This document shows positions 1 to 9,014 of a stretch of 64,000 nucleotides of DNA, in pieces (position 1 is the stretch's first letter; each line of letters starts with the position of its first letter). The notes under the pieces are model-generated. The model saw only the letters and a list, made by a program, of their open reading frames with translations, ran no database searches and was not told the DNA's origin. This stretch comes from Actinoalloteichus hymeniacidonis (GTDB lineage Bacteria; Actinomycetota; Actinomycetes; Mycobacteriales; Pseudonocardiaceae), in NCBI RefSeq assembly GCF_014203365.1, contig NZ_JACHIS010000001.1, positions 620,001-684,000 on the forward strand, read 5' to 3'. The position numbers and the translations under genes were made by a program.

Positions 1-500
1 ACCTCTACAAGTACTCGGCGATGCTGGTCTCCGGTGCCTTGGCGGGTATCGGTGGTGCGGCGCTGGTGCTCAACCCGGGCCAGCCCGGCTACGCGGAAGG
101 CCAGGTCAACGGTCGCGGTTACATCGGCCTCGCGGCGATGATCTTCGGCAACTGGCGACCGACCGGGCTACTCGGCGGTTCGGCACTGTTCGGCTATGCC
201 GACGGACTGCGGCTGCGCCAAGGCGAGATCACCGTGCACGCCCTGCTGTACGGCGCGGCCCTGCTGATCGTCGGCATCGCGGTCGTCCAACTGCTTCGGC
301 GGCGCTGGATCGTCGCGGCGGCCTCGATGGTGGGCGCGGGTGTGCTCTACGCGCTGTACTGGACGACGGAGGAGCTGCCCCGCGAACTGCTGGCCTACGC
401 GCCGCACCTGGTGACCCTCTTGGTACTCGCCTTCGCCGCGCAGAAACTCAGACCGCCCGCGGCCAACGGCGATACCTATCGCCGAGGCGAGGGGGATTGA
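1..500 (+). CDS. ABC transporter permease, nucleoside uptake type (5' truncated)
   Basis: This is the C-terminal part of an inner-membrane permease of the BPD_transp_2 family, which serves BmpA-type nucleoside and sugar importers. The frame is open from base 3. It shows the family's Gly-rich segment (GALAGIGGAALVL), an FGNWRP loop and several hydrophobic helices, ending in a charged cytoplasmic tail. The beginning lies outside the window. Cytidine deaminase and thymidine phosphorylase follow on the same strand, which fits uptake of nucleosides followed by their breakdown. Family assignment is by pattern; the substrate is inferred from the neighbours. Confidence 0.8.
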   Translation, partial: LYKYSAMLVSGALAGIGGAALVLNPGQPGYAEGQVNGRGYIGLAAMIFGNWRPTGLLGGSALFGYADGLRLRQGEITVHALLYGAALLIVGIAVVQLLRRRWIVAAASMVGAGVLYALYWTTEELPRELLAYAPHLVTLLVLAFAAQKLRPPAANGDTYRRGEGD

Positions 501-674
501 CGTCGGGCTGACCGGCTCGATCAGCAGGCAGTCCGCACCGGGGACGGCGTCGCCGAGACGTCGTCCCCGGTCTGCTTCCGGTCGCAGAGCAGACACCGGT
601 CGGCCTGACCGCCTGCGGGGTTATCCCGCCGATCCGACCCGAACAGACCGGCACGGGACGAACGAGGAGCACGA

Positions 675-1100
675 GTGGACACGGTGATGGACACCGAGCA
701 CATCGACTGGGCGGGCCTGCGGACCGCCGCGGTGACGGCGGCGGGCCTGGCCTACTGCCCCTATTCCGGGTTGCAGGTCGGCGCCGCGGCGGTGTGCGAC
801 GACGGCAGGGTGATCACCGGCTGCAACGTGGAGAACGCCTCGTACGGCCTTGGCCTGTGCGCTGAGTGCACGCTGGTCGGCCAACTGCGACTCACCGGTG
901 GCGGCCGATTGGTGGCCTTGGCCTGCCGCAGCGGCGCCGGGGATCTGTTGATGCCCTGCGGTCGGTGTCGGCAGGTCATCTACGAGTTCGGTGGCGGCGA
1001 CTGCCTGATCGACACACCGAGCGGGGTACTGCCGATGACCAGGGTGTTGCCCGATGCTTTCGGACCGGCGGATCTGCCGGGACGCTCCAGCGGCCAGTAG
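675..1100 (+). CDS. cdd: Cytidine deaminase
   Basis: Deaminates cytidine and deoxycytidine to uridine and deoxyuridine in the cytoplasm (pyrimidine salvage). The 141-residue protein has the usual tetrameric CDA length and motifs: NVENASY at residues 51-57 for the ribose, Cys62-Ala-Glu64 holding the first zinc ligand and the catalytic Glu, and Pro94-Cys95-Gly-Arg-Cys98 with the other two zinc ligands. Translation starts at a GTG preceded by a GAGGAGC ribosome-binding site. It lies 39 bp upstream of thymidine phosphorylase and downstream of a nucleoside permease, so the three probably form one operon. Confidence 0.95.
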   Translation: MDTVMDTEHIDWAGLRTAAVTAAGLAYCPYSGLQVGAAAVCDDGRVITGCNVENASYGLGLCAECTLVGQLRLTGGGRLVALACRSGAGDLLMPCGRCRQVIYEFGGGDCLIDTPSGVLPMTRVLPDAFGPADLPGRSSGQ

Positions 1101-1139
1101 CAGGGCCCGCCTGATCCGGCGGGAATCGAAGGGAGATCG

Positions 1140-2453
1140 ATGACCGGCAGCCACAACGCCGTGGACGTCATCCGCACCAAGCGGGACGGCGGCAGGCTCT
1201 CCGACGACCAGATCGACTGGGTGATCGACGGCTACACCAGGGGAGTCGTCGCCGACGAACAGATGTCCGCGCTGGCGATGGCCATCCTGCTCAATGGCAT
1301 GGACGGCGCCGAGACGGCTCGTTGGACCCGGGCGATGGTGCATTCCGGCGACCGGCTCGACCTCGGCGGGGTCACCCGCCCCACCGTCGACAAGCACTCC
1401 ACCGGCGGAGTCGGCGACAAGATCACCCTGCCGTTGGCGCCCCTGGTGGCCGCCTGCGGTGCCGCCGTCCCGCAGTTGTCCGGTAGGGGCCTCGGCCACA
1501 CCGGCGGCACCCTGGACAAGCTGGAGTCGATTCCGGGTTGGCGGGCCGCACTGTCTCCCGACGAGATCCGGGACCAGCTCAACTCGGTGGGCGCGGTGAT
1601 CTGCGCGCCGACGGACGGCTTGGCACCGGCGGACAAGAAGCTCTACGCACTGCGCGATGTCACCGGCACCGTGGAATCCGTCCCGCTGATCGCGGGTTCC
1701 ATCATGGGCAAGAAGCTCGCCGAGGGCGTCGACGCGCTCGTGTTGGACGTGAAATCGGGTTCGGGCGCGTTCATGAAGAGCGATGCCGACGCGCGGGCGC
1801 TGGCCGAGGCACTGGTGGGGATCGGTGCCCAACAGGGCCTGCGCACCAGCGCGCTGCTCACCGACATGAACACGCCGTTGGGCCGCACCGTCGGCAATGC
1901 CATCGAGGTGGCCGAATCCGTCGAGGTGTTGCAGGGCGGCGGGCCTGCCGACGTCGTCGCGTTGACGGTGGAACTGGCCCGGGAGATGCTGCGGCTGGTC
2001 GGCATCGACGTCGAGGGTGCGGCGGATCCGGCCGCGGTCCTGGCCTCCGGCCGCGCCTATGAGACCTGGGCGCGAATGATCCGGGCGCAGGGTGGCGATC
2101 CCGACGCGCCGCTGCCGACGGCCGCACACCGCCACGAGGTCGCCGCGCCCGAGGGGGGCACCGTGCTGCGGATGGACGCCTACCAGGTGGGCATCGCGGC
2201 CTGGCGGCTCGGCGCCGGTCGGGCCCGCAAGGAGGACTCGGTGTCGGCGGGGGCCGGTGTCCGACTGCTGGCGTCGCTGGGCGAGCAGGTGGCGCCGGGA
2301 CAACCGCTGTTCGAGTTGTACACCGACAACCCGGACCTGGTCCCCGCCGCGTTGGCCGCGCTGGAGGGTTCGGTCGAGATCGGGGTGCCGCAGGCGGATT
2401 CGACGTCGGCGCCGCAACTGGTCAAGGACGTCATCCGTACGACGGCGGACTGA
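1140..2453 (+). CDS. deoA: Thymidine phosphorylase
   Basis: Cleaves thymidine and deoxyuridine with phosphate to the free base and 2-deoxyribose-1-phosphate. The 437 residues match the family length. The phosphate-binding segment KHSTGGVGDK is at residues 85-94 and the family signature SGRGLGHTGGTLDKLE at 114-129; a C-terminal PYNP domain follows. The ATG has a GAAGGGAGA ribosome-binding site. Its deoxyribose product would feed the DeoC aldolase encoded at 20540-21523. A strong hairpin lies 52 bp after the stop. Confidence 0.96.
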   Translation: MTGSHNAVDVIRTKRDGGRLSDDQIDWVIDGYTRGVVADEQMSALAMAILLNGMDGAETARWTRAMVHSGDRLDLGGVTRPTVDKHSTGGVGDKITLPLAPLVAACGAAVPQLSGRGLGHTGGTLDKLESIPGWRAALSPDEIRDQLNSVGAVICAPTDGLAPADKKLYALRDVTGTVESVPLIAGSIMGKKLAEGVDALVLDVKSGSGAFMKSDADARALAEALVGIGAQQGLRTSALLTDMNTPLGRTVGNAIEVAESVEVLQGGGPADVVALTVELAREMLRLVGIDVEGAADPAAVLASGRAYETWARMIRAQGGDPDAPLPTAAHRHEVAAPEGGTVLRMDAYQVGIAAWRLGAGRARKEDSVSAGAGVRLLASLGEQVAPGQPLFELYTDNPDLVPAALAALEGSVEIGVPQADSTSAPQLVKDVIRTTAD

Positions 2454-2504
2454 GCCGGAACCGAGGCCGACCGACGCGGTGTCGGTCGATCCACATCAGA
2501 CGAG

Positions 2505-2538
2505 GAAGCGGGCCGGGGAATTCACCCCGGCCCGCTTC
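2505..2538. terminator. Bidirectional terminator between deoA and the coiled-coil gene
   Basis: A perfect 14-bp stem (GAAGCGGGCCGGGG and its complement) encloses a 6-base loop, aattca. It lies between two convergent genes, 52 bp after deoA and 42 bp beyond the stop of the opposing gene, so it can serve both. No T-tract follows, as is common in actinomycetes. Confidence 0.85.
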
Positions 2539-2579
2539 ACATCGTGCGTCCGCCTCGACTCGTGCGTTGCTCGGTGTAC

Positions 2580-3779
2580 TCAGGCGCTCTCGATCGCCGA
2601 GTCCGTGTCGTCGTCCTTGTCCGTGTCACGGTTCTTGCCGGGCTTGCCTCGGCTGGCCCGACGCTGCTGACGCGGCAACGGGGTGGGCGGCGGGGGAGCG
2701 CTGGGTGCACCGCCACCGAGGATGAGCTCCGCGAAGGTGGCCATCGCCTCGTCGAGCTGGCCCGCGTTGCGCCGCTCGGACGCCTCGTTGGCGCTGCGCA
2801 CCATGTTGTTGAGCGCTTCGGTGTCCGGTCGGTTGGCCAGGGTGCCGTCGATCCGGCTGAGGTGGTCCTCCACGGCCTGGTTGACCTCGCCGAGCCGGTT
2901 GACCACGTCCTGGTCGACCTCGCGCAGCTTGTTGTCGACGGCGTCGTTGAGCTCGCCGATCCGGCTCGTCAGACCCGCATCCACCTGGTCGACGCGGCCG
3001 GAGACGTCGCGCAGTCGCGCATTGAGCTGCTCCAGCCGGTCGGCCAGCGCGTCGAGCTTCTCCGTCGGGTCGACGGCGGGCCTGCTCATCAGATCGTCGA
3101 GCTTGGCGTGCACCGATGCCCTGGTGTCCTCGATGCGCCCCTGCACCGCATCGCGGCTGTTCTCCACGGCGCTGCGCACGCCGTCGGAGGCCTCGGTCAC
3201 GGAGCGGTGCAGCGAGTCCTTGGTGCCGTCGAGGTGCTCGTGCACTCCCTCGTCGACCTCGTCGATGCGCGAACGCAGCGACAGCTCCAGGACGTCGATC
3301 CGCTCCCGAACCGGGTTCTGGACCGAGGCAGGCAGGGCCTCGAGCCTGCCGTCCTGCTTCTCCAGGTGCAGACCGAGTTCGTCGAGTCGCTTGTGGACGT
3401 TGACCAGCCGGTCCTCCATCCCTTCCATCCGGCCCGAGACGCCGTCGAGGCGTCCATCGAGCTGCTGGTAGGGAGTCGAGAGCTTGTCGACCAGACCGTC
3501 GACCGCCTGCAGCAGACCCGCGATCGCGGTGTCCTGCGATTCCAGTCTCGCCAGAGCGTCGTCGAGCCGTTCGGCCAAGACGCCGACCTCGGTGCGGTCG
3601 GGCAGCTCGGAGATCCGCTTGCGGACCGAGCCCAGCGACTCCAGGGGGGAGAGCCGCGCGTGAATCTCGTCCAACGCGTCGAAGATTTGCTGCTGTTCGC
3701 TGTCGCGGATTTCCGCTGCACGCGTGAGCATGCTGCGCATCCGATCGAACGACAACGCAGAGTGGTTGTTCTCGTTCAC
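2580..3779 (-). CDS. Long coiled-coil protein of unknown function
   Basis: The 399-residue protein is almost entirely heptad-rich helix from about residue 20 to 340, with repeated segments of the type LDDLxxRPxVDP and LxxRIxELNDAVDNKL. A Pro-rich linker (APPPPTPLPRQQ) and a mixed-charge tail follow. There is no signal peptide or membrane helix, so it should be a cytoplasmic rod, perhaps a scaffold or chromosome/cell-pole associated protein; this is inference from shape only. The start is a GTG with a weak ribosome-binding site. It is monocistronic, convergent with deoA and divergent from the adenosine deaminase gene. Confidence 0.75.
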   Translation of the reverse strand: MNENNHSALSFDRMRSMLTRAAEIRDSEQQQIFDALDEIHARLSPLESLGSVRKRISELPDRTEVGVLAERLDDALARLESQDTAIAGLLQAVDGLVDKLSTPYQQLDGRLDGVSGRMEGMEDRLVNVHKRLDELGLHLEKQDGRLEALPASVQNPVRERIDVLELSLRSRIDEVDEGVHEHLDGTKDSLHRSVTEASDGVRSAVENSRDAVQGRIEDTRASVHAKLDDLMSRPAVDPTEKLDALADRLEQLNARLRDVSGRVDQVDAGLTSRIGELNDAVDNKLREVDQDVVNRLGEVNQAVEDHLSRIDGTLANRPDTEALNNMVRSANEASERRNAGQLDEAMATFAELILGGGAPSAPPPPTPLPRQQRRASRGKPGKNRDTDKDDDTDSAIESA

Positions 3780-4137
3780 GGCAGGGGCGACCTTCGTCGA
3801 GGGGATGGGGCGACCACACCGAGCCTAGCCAGTTCGGACGGGACGCGAAACCACCCCCTGCGTCAGCCCGGTTACCAGGCGTGCGGACAGGTGGGGCGCC
3901 CACGAACTGTTGAAGAGGCGTAGGTGATCTTCGATTATCGAACGAGTGTAGGAATACCTCTACCGATCGATCTACTGGCTCACCCCTAATCGTGACCGTC
4001 CACCCATCGACTACCGACCGATGGAGCGAGTTCGACGAACCACTGGAGTGAGATCATCCCGACGCACTTGATCATATCGCCTGGATCGGCGTCCCCGGGG
4101 CGATCGGACTCCGACGGCGTGGCGATAAGTTAGCCCC
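3780..4137. promoter_or_regulatory. Divergent intergenic region with a probable leaderless promoter for adenosine deaminase
   Basis: This 358-bp gap separates the coiled-coil gene (minus) from adenosine deaminase (plus). No ribosome-binding site precedes the ATG at 4138. Instead TAAGTT (TANNNT type -10) sits at 4126-4131, 6 bp before the ATG, the geometry of a leaderless transcript starting on the A of the start codon. No convincing -35 was found, and nothing else in the gap was recognised. Confidence 0.45.
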
Positions 4138-5226
4138 ATGTCGACCCCGGTGACTTTGGAAGCGATTCGGCGCGCGCCGAAGGTGTTGTTGCACGACCAT
4201 CTCGACGGCGGGCTGCGGCCGAAGACAGTGATCGAACTCGCCGAGGCGGTCGGTTATCAGGAATTGCCCAGCACCGACGAGGCCACGCTGGCGAAGTGGT
4301 TCCGCGACGCGGCGGACTCCGGTTCCCTGGTGCGTTATCTGGAGACCTTCGCGCACACCGTCGCGGTGATGCAGACGAAGGACGCCCTGGTGCGGGTGGC
4401 GTCGGAATGCGCACAGGACCTTGCTGCCGACGGCGTGGTGTACGCCGAGGTGCGGTACGCGCCCGAGCTGTTCGAGGCGGGCGGTCTGAAGCTGGACGAG
4501 GTCGTCAGCGCGCTCACCGAGGGCTTCGAGCAGGGTTCGGCGGCGGCCGAGTCGGCCGGACACCGGATTCGCGTCGGCGCCCTGTTGTGCGCCATGCGGC
4601 AGAACGACCGTGCACTGGAGATCGCCGAACTCGCCGTGCGGCACCGCGACGCCGGGGTCGTCGGCTTCGACATCGCAGGCCCGGAGGACGGCTTCCCTCC
4701 CACCCGTTGCCAGGCGGCCTTCGACTACCTGCGGGACAGCAACGCGCACTTCACGATCCACGCGGGCGAGGCGTACGGCCTGCCCTCGATCCAGGAGGCG
4801 GTGGCGCGCTGCGGCACCGAGCGGATCGGCCACGGTCTGCGGATCGCCGATGACATCACCGTCGCCGAGGACGGCAGCGTGACCTTGGGCAGGCTCGCCG
4901 CCTACGTTCGCGACCGGGGCATCCCGCTGGAGCTCTGCCCCTCCTCCAACCTGCAGACCGGTGCGGCGGAGTCCTTCGAGAAGCACCCCTTCGGACAGTT
5001 GGCCGGACTGGGCTTCCGCGTCACGGTGAACACCGACAACCGGCTGATGAGCGGCTGCACGGTGTCCAGTGAGTTCGACAAGCTCGCGTCGACCTTCGAC
5101 TACGGCTGGGACGACATCGAGCGTTTCACCCTCAATGCGATCGAGTCGGTGTTCCTCGATCTCGATGAGCGCACGGCGTTGATCGAGGACGTCATCAAGC
5201 CCGCATACGCGGCCCTGCGCGCCTGA
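4138..5226 (+). CDS. add: Adenosine deaminase
   Basis: Converts adenosine and deoxyadenosine to inosine and deoxyinosine. The 362-residue TIM-barrel protein carries the metal-binding HDHLDGG at residues 19-25, then HAGEAYG, RIGHG, the ELCPSSN segment and [11 protein letters not shown] with the metal-binding Asp. All catalytic motifs are intact. It is monocistronic and adds purine salvage to the pyrimidine genes just upstream. Translation is probably leaderless because no ribosome-binding site precedes the ATG. Confidence 0.95.
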   Translation: MSTPVTLEAIRRAPKVLLHDHLDGGLRPKTVIELAEAVGYQELPSTDEATLAKWFRDAADSGSLVRYLETFAHTVAVMQTKDALVRVASECAQDLAADGVVYAEVRYAPELFEAGGLKLDEVVSALTEGFEQGSAAAESAGHRIRVGALLCAMRQNDRALEIAELAVRHRDAGVVGFDIAGPEDGFPPTRCQAAFDYLRDSNAHFTIHAGEAYGLPSIQEAVARCGTERIGHGLRIADDITVAEDGSVTLGRLAAYVRDRGIPLELCPSSNLQTGAAESFEKHPFGQLAGLGFRVTVNTDNRLMSGCTVSSEFDKLASTFDYGWDDIERFTLNAIESVFLDLDERTALIEDVIKPAYAALRA

Positions 5227-5350
5227 GAAGCCACCTCGGGCTCACTCTTTCGGGGGTGATCGGCTCGCGGATGTACGGATTCGTGTGGTGGCGTCTCTAT
5301 CCCAGTGCCGCGGCGATTCCCGCTGCGGCACTGGCGAGGGGGAGGTCTCG

Positions 5351-5989
5351 ATGTCCAGGCAGGGCGTGACGAATCGAAAGTACGGTCGGGTGCGGGCGGC
5401 AGTGGCGACGCTGGGAGTGCTGACCGTGCTGGGCATGCTGTTGCCCGGCGCGGCGCAGGCAGGCGCCGCCGAGGTCAGGGCCGCAGGCATCGTGGCCGCC
5501 GCACCCGCTCAACCAGCGGAGGCCCCCTCGATGGACGAGCAGTGCGCGGTCGGCGATATCGAATCCAGCATCGGCCCTGCGGTCGTCGACAGTGCCACCG
5601 GCGAGGGCCGGGCACAGCTGGTGATCTCGGCCAGGTGGGCTGCGGTGCGGTGCGCGGTCGGCGCCTATCCGGATCGGGTCGCCTTCACCGATGCCGAGGG
5701 CACTGCGCTGCGCACCAGCGTGACCCGACTCGACTCGGCGGGCAATGTGGTGGGCGACGCCGCCGAGGGCGAAACGGAGCCGATGACGCTCGACGTCGAG
5801 CATTCCTTGGCGATCGAACTCCGTTGGCACGGTGCGGATATCGGCTCTGCGCAGGGCAGCCCGGCCGTCCGGCCCGCCTTCCTGCATCTCTGGCTGCCTG
5901 GCCTGGAAGGGCCGGTGGGCGGCCGCTGGGAGCACGGTCCGGTCTACAACACGGGGGTGATCGAGGTGGGTCCGGTCGGGATGGCTTAG
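5351..5989 (+). CDS. Secreted protein, DUF4232-like
   Basis: Starts at an ATG behind GAGGGGGAGG and encodes 212 residues. A Sec signal peptide (basic start, then VATLGVLTVLGMLLPG, with AQA as a plausible cleavage site) precedes an Ala/Pro-rich linker. The mature part has paired Cys residues in the pattern of DUF4232 domains (a CAVGD motif, then a Cys in the AAVRCAVGAYPD segment). DUF4232 proteins are exported actinobacterial proteins of unknown function; the assignment is by pattern only. The gene is convergent with the acidic-protein gene and shares a terminator with it. Confidence 0.7.
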   Translation: MSRQGVTNRKYGRVRAAVATLGVLTVLGMLLPGAAQAGAAEVRAAGIVAAAPAQPAEAPSMDEQCAVGDIESSIGPAVVDSATGEGRAQLVISARWAAVRCAVGAYPDRVAFTDAEGTALRTSVTRLDSAGNVVGDAAEGETEPMTLDVEHSLAIELRWHGADIGSAQGSPAVRPAFLHLWLPGLEGPVGGRWEHGPVYNTGVIEVGPVGMA

Positions 5990-6063
5990 CGAGCCGCTCC
6001 GCTCCGGTTCGGTTCGGTCTGGTTCGGGTCGGTTTCGGCGGCCTCGGCTCGGAAGTAGACGAG

Positions 6064-6097
6064 TCGGGGCACCGAGCCGAGTGGCTCGATGCCCCGA
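6064..6097. terminator. Shared terminator hairpin
   Basis: A 15-bp stem (6064-6078 with 6083-6097, loop GAGT) lies between convergent genes ending at 5989 and 6124. Read on the minus strand the only imperfect position is a U-G wobble; on the plus strand it is a C-A mismatch, so it should work best for the minus-strand gene. Confidence 0.7.
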
Positions 6098-6123
6098 GTG
6101 GTCGCTCGCGTGTTGCCTCGGCT

Positions 6124-7410
6124 TCAGTCGCGGTTCTTCTTGGCCAACCGCTTCTCGAAGTCGGTCACCAGCTTGGCCCAGCTCTTCTGCTCCTCGTCGT
6201 ATGGCGCGCTGGGCGCCATCCGGGTCGGGTCGGGCCGCAGCACGAAGGAGACCAGCCAGCCGAGCCGCTCCGAGGACGCGAGGGCTTCGTCGACGCTGTC
6301 GTCCTCGGCCCAGTAGGCGGCGTCCTTGAGTAGTTCGACGGCGAGGTCGAGCTGGTTGGCGTCGATGCCCTCCGGCCCCTTGGCCAGATCGTCGCCGACG
6401 TCGGTCAGGTGGTAGGTGTTGTCGGCCTCCACCTCGATGTCCAGCTCGCCTGCGGCCGCCCGGTCCAGTACCTCGGACCAGGTGGAGACCTCGGCCAGCT
6501 CGTTGTCCTCGGTGGCGTCTTCGGCGTCATCGTCGGCCGCGTCGCGCTGCTCGGCGGCGGTGACCAGGAATGCCTTCAGGTCGTTCACGCTGTCGAAGAC
6601 GTCGATCTTGCCGTCGGAACCGAGGAACACCGGGTCGTCGTCGAGGTAGCAGCGCAGCGTGTAGTAGTCGCCGCTGGTGAGAACCAGGCGGATGGGGTCG
6701 ATGCCGACCTCACGCCAGAAGCCGGGCGGCTCCTCGTCTGCGTCCTCGTCGTCCGAGTCGTCGTCGGAGTCATCGTCCGACCCTGCGACTGCGGTGTTCT
6801 CGTCGTCGTCCTCGGGGTCGGGCAGTTCCGCCTCGGCGGCGGCCACCTCGGCCTCGGGGACGCCGGGCGAGGTCATCACGTCGTCGAGTTCGTCGAGGAC
6901 GTCATCCCAGCGTTCGGCGACCACGGTCGACAACTCGGTCCAGCGCCGTTCGCCGTCGCGGCCGTTGAAGGCCAGCGTGCCCTGATCGAGCAATGAGAAG
7001 CCGGTCGCGGAGTCGAGCACCTCGCGGACCACCTCGAGGTCGCAGACATCGGCCAGCGAACGAAGGATCGCCACGATGTCGGCGAGTTCCCCGACGGTCC
7101 AGGTGTCGGGCTCCTCGGCCAGCAGTTCCGGCACGCCGACCAGGTCGAACTGGTGGTCGCTGTCGGGGATCAGCTCGGCGGCGGCCAGCTCGGGGACCAG
7201 CGACCACGCCGGGTGGTCGATCAGATCGTGTTCCCGGGCGGTCCGGATGAACGCCACCAGGTGGGCGACGTCCGGGAACCCGAAGAGGTCGTCCTCGTGC
7301 CCGAGGAACGCCTCCCACTCCTCGCCGTCCTCACGCCACCGAGGCGCCCACAGGGTGACGACGTCACCCTCGGTCAGCCCTAGTTCAATCGGGACGATGT
7401 CCTGCGCCAT
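6124..7410 (-). CDS. Conserved acidic actinobacterial protein, function unknown
   Basis: A 428-residue cytoplasmic protein with two similar halves flanking a low-complexity Asp/Glu stretch (around residues 200-230, including DDDSDDDSDDEDADEE). Each half has a TLWAPRW or YYTLRCYLDD-type strand followed by FPDVAHLVAFIR or FDSVNDLKAFLV, suggesting a duplicated domain. Proteins of this kind are sometimes labelled primosomal protein in databases, but nothing here supports a replication role. A strong GGAGG ribosome-binding site precedes the ATG. The short tail is basic (KRLAKKNRD). Confidence 0.75.
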   Translation of the reverse strand: MAQDIVPIELGLTEGDVVTLWAPRWREDGEEWEAFLGHEDDLFGFPDVAHLVAFIRTAREHDLIDHPAWSLVPELAAAELIPDSDHQFDLVGVPELLAEEPDTWTVGELADIVAILRSLADVCDLEVVREVLDSATGFSLLDQGTLAFNGRDGERRWTELSTVVAERWDDVLDELDDVMTSPGVPEAEVAAAEAELPDPEDDDENTAVAGSDDDSDDDSDDEDADEEPPGFWREVGIDPIRLVLTSGDYYTLRCYLDDDPVFLGSDGKIDVFDSVNDLKAFLVTAAEQRDAADDDAEDATEDNELAEVSTWSEVLDRAAAGELDIEVEADNTYHLTDVGDDLAKGPEGIDANQLDLAVELLKDAAYWAEDDSVDEALASSERLGWLVSFVLRPDPTRMAPSAPYDEEQKSWAKLVTDFEKRLAKKNRD

Positions 7411-7608
7411 CGATTAACCTCCGGTGCCACTCGCCCAGGGCGTGGCACGCCCGGCCGGAATGAATTGCCGGGTTCAGCCTACGGGCTGACTCCGGGTGTC
7501 GAACCACCGGTCAGTCACGCCGATTACCCCTACCGGCGGCCCGCTTCGGCTTGATCATCGGTCCGTTGGCGGTACCCCGGGCAGGCACGAGTTGGGCATC
7601 GTGAGGCC

Positions 7609-8238
7609 ATGGAAGTCCTCACCCAATGGCATCGAATCCTGGAGTGGTCGGCGCGGTTCGCGCCGGGTACACACGCCCAGCTGGCCGAGGGCGTGTCACA
7701 CGCCGAGATCGAGGCGTGCGAGCGGGAACTCGGCTTCGAGGTCAATCCAGAACTGCGGACCTGGTGGTCGGTGTGCGGCGGTACCGAGGAGGAGCATTTC
7801 GCCGAGGTGTTCCCGCCGTTCTACACCCCGTGCGGGCCCATGGCGGCCGCGAAGTTCTGGCAGGTCAACAAATCGGTCTGGCGGGACTCCTGGGATGTGC
7901 CGGACACAGGGCGGCTCGCTGGGTCCTGGGCCCACGGCTACCACCCCAGGTTCGTTCCGATGGCTTTCGACGGGATGGGAAACCACCTGGTCGTCGATCT
8001 GCGACCCGGGCCGAAGCGCGGTGCGGTGTTGGAGTGGGATCACGAGCTCTGTCATGTGGAGGAAGCCCGCTGGCCGAGTCTGGCGGCGATGTTCTCCGAG
8101 GTCGCCCATGCCTTGGAGACCGGTTCGGTGATCGATCACAGCCGTGCCTGGGTCGACCCGGACGGCCAGATCGACTGGCAGATCGGGAACTGGACCGAGA
8201 CCGAGACCGAGACCGAAGCCGGGAGCCCGGGCCGTTGA
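7609..8238 (+). CDS. SMI1/KNR4 family protein
   Basis: The 209 residues show the SMI1/KNR4 fold: an N-terminal GVSHAEIEACERELGF segment, then LRTWWSVCGG, VPMAFDGMGNHLVVD and GAVLEWDHE. Members include immunity proteins of contact-dependent or secreted toxin systems and housekeeping proteins. No toxin gene is adjacent, so an immunity role cannot be claimed. The tail contains a short Thr-Glu repeat (TETETETE) produced by a tandem accgag hexamer at about 8192-8216, a likely slippage site. It is monocistronic. Confidence 0.8.
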   Translation: MEVLTQWHRILEWSARFAPGTHAQLAEGVSHAEIEACERELGFEVNPELRTWWSVCGGTEEEHFAEVFPPFYTPCGPMAAAKFWQVNKSVWRDSWDVPDTGRLAGSWAHGYHPRFVPMAFDGMGNHLVVDLRPGPKRGAVLEWDHELCHVEEARWPSLAAMFSEVAHALETGSVIDHSRAWVDPDGQIDWQIGNWTETETETEAGSPGR

Positions 8239-8270
8239 TCTGCTCGGACTCCCGTTGACGAAGTGAGTGG

Positions 8271-9014
8271 TTACCGGAATCGGCGGCCTTCGTCGCGACG
8301 GAAGGCGAAGGCCGCGAAGGCGCCGAAGACGAGAGTCCAGCCGAGCAGCACGGCCAGCGAGGTGATCGACGCCTGTCCGTTGCCGAGCACCGCCACCACG
8401 AGGTCGCGACCCGCTCGGGTCGGCAGGGCCTGCGAGGCCGTGTCGAGCCAGTCGGGGAACAGCTGCGGCGGCAGGAACAGGCCGCCCGCGAAGCCCAAGG
8501 GGAACACCAACAGCTGCACGGCCACGTACACGGCCTTCGACGACAGCAGATAGCCGATCGCCAGCCCCAGCAGCAGGAACGGGATGCCGATCGCGAGCAG
8601 CAGCACGACGGCGAGCAGGATGCGCAGCACAGGCGCCTCGGCGCTGGTGAACACCGCGGCCGTGCCGATCACCGGGATCAGCCCGAGCAGCGCGAAGAAC
8701 AGGCCGTTGAGTACTCGCCCGCCGAGCCTCGGGACCGCGCCCGCCGCCAGGGTGCGCAGGTAGCCATCCCAGGGCTTCGCCCGTTCCTCGGCGATCTGCG
8801 CCCCGAAGGTGTAGAGGCAGACGTTGACGATGGAGAACAGTGCGAGCTGGCCCGCCGCGTTGGTCGAGTACACCGGATCGTCTGCCACGCCGGGCATCGG
8901 CACCACGAAGAAGACCATCATCAGCGAGGGGAACACCAGGAAACCGACGACGGCCATCGGGACCCGAAGGTTCTCCAAGACCTGATATCTGGCGTGTAAC
9001 AGCATCTTGTTCAT
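8271..9014 (-). CDS. ABC-2 type transporter permease
   Basis: A 247-residue membrane protein with about six hydrophobic helices, including VPMAVVGFLVFPSLMMVFF near the start, and a basic C-terminal end (RRDEGRRFR). It is the membrane partner of the ATPase encoded immediately upstream; the two genes overlap by 4 bp, so translation is coupled. Such small ABC-2 permeases usually export drugs, peptides or lipids; the substrate here is unknown. Confidence 0.88.
   Translation of the reverse strand: MNKMLLHARYQVLENLRVPMAVVGFLVFPSLMMVFFVVPMPGVADDPVYSTNAAGQLALFSIVNVCLYTFGAQIAEERAKPWDGYLRTLAAGAVPRLGGRVLNGLFFALLGLIPVIGTAAVFTSAEAPVLRILLAVVLLLAIGIPFLLLGLAIGYLLSSKAVYVAVQLLVFPLGFAGGLFLPPQLFPDWLDTASQALPTRAGRDLVVAVLGNGQASITSLAVLLGWTLVFGAFAAFAFRRDEGRRFR

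Noticed and set aside
621-2417. 598-codon open frame on the minus strand over cdd and deoA
   Set aside because: It lies opposite two genes with complete catalytic motifs; its Arg/His/Gly-rich translation has no domain and is the usual high-GC antisense frame.
7609-8238. SMI1/KNR4 protein as immunity partner of a polymorphic toxin
   Set aside because: No toxin, secretion-signal or repeat-containing gene lies on either side.
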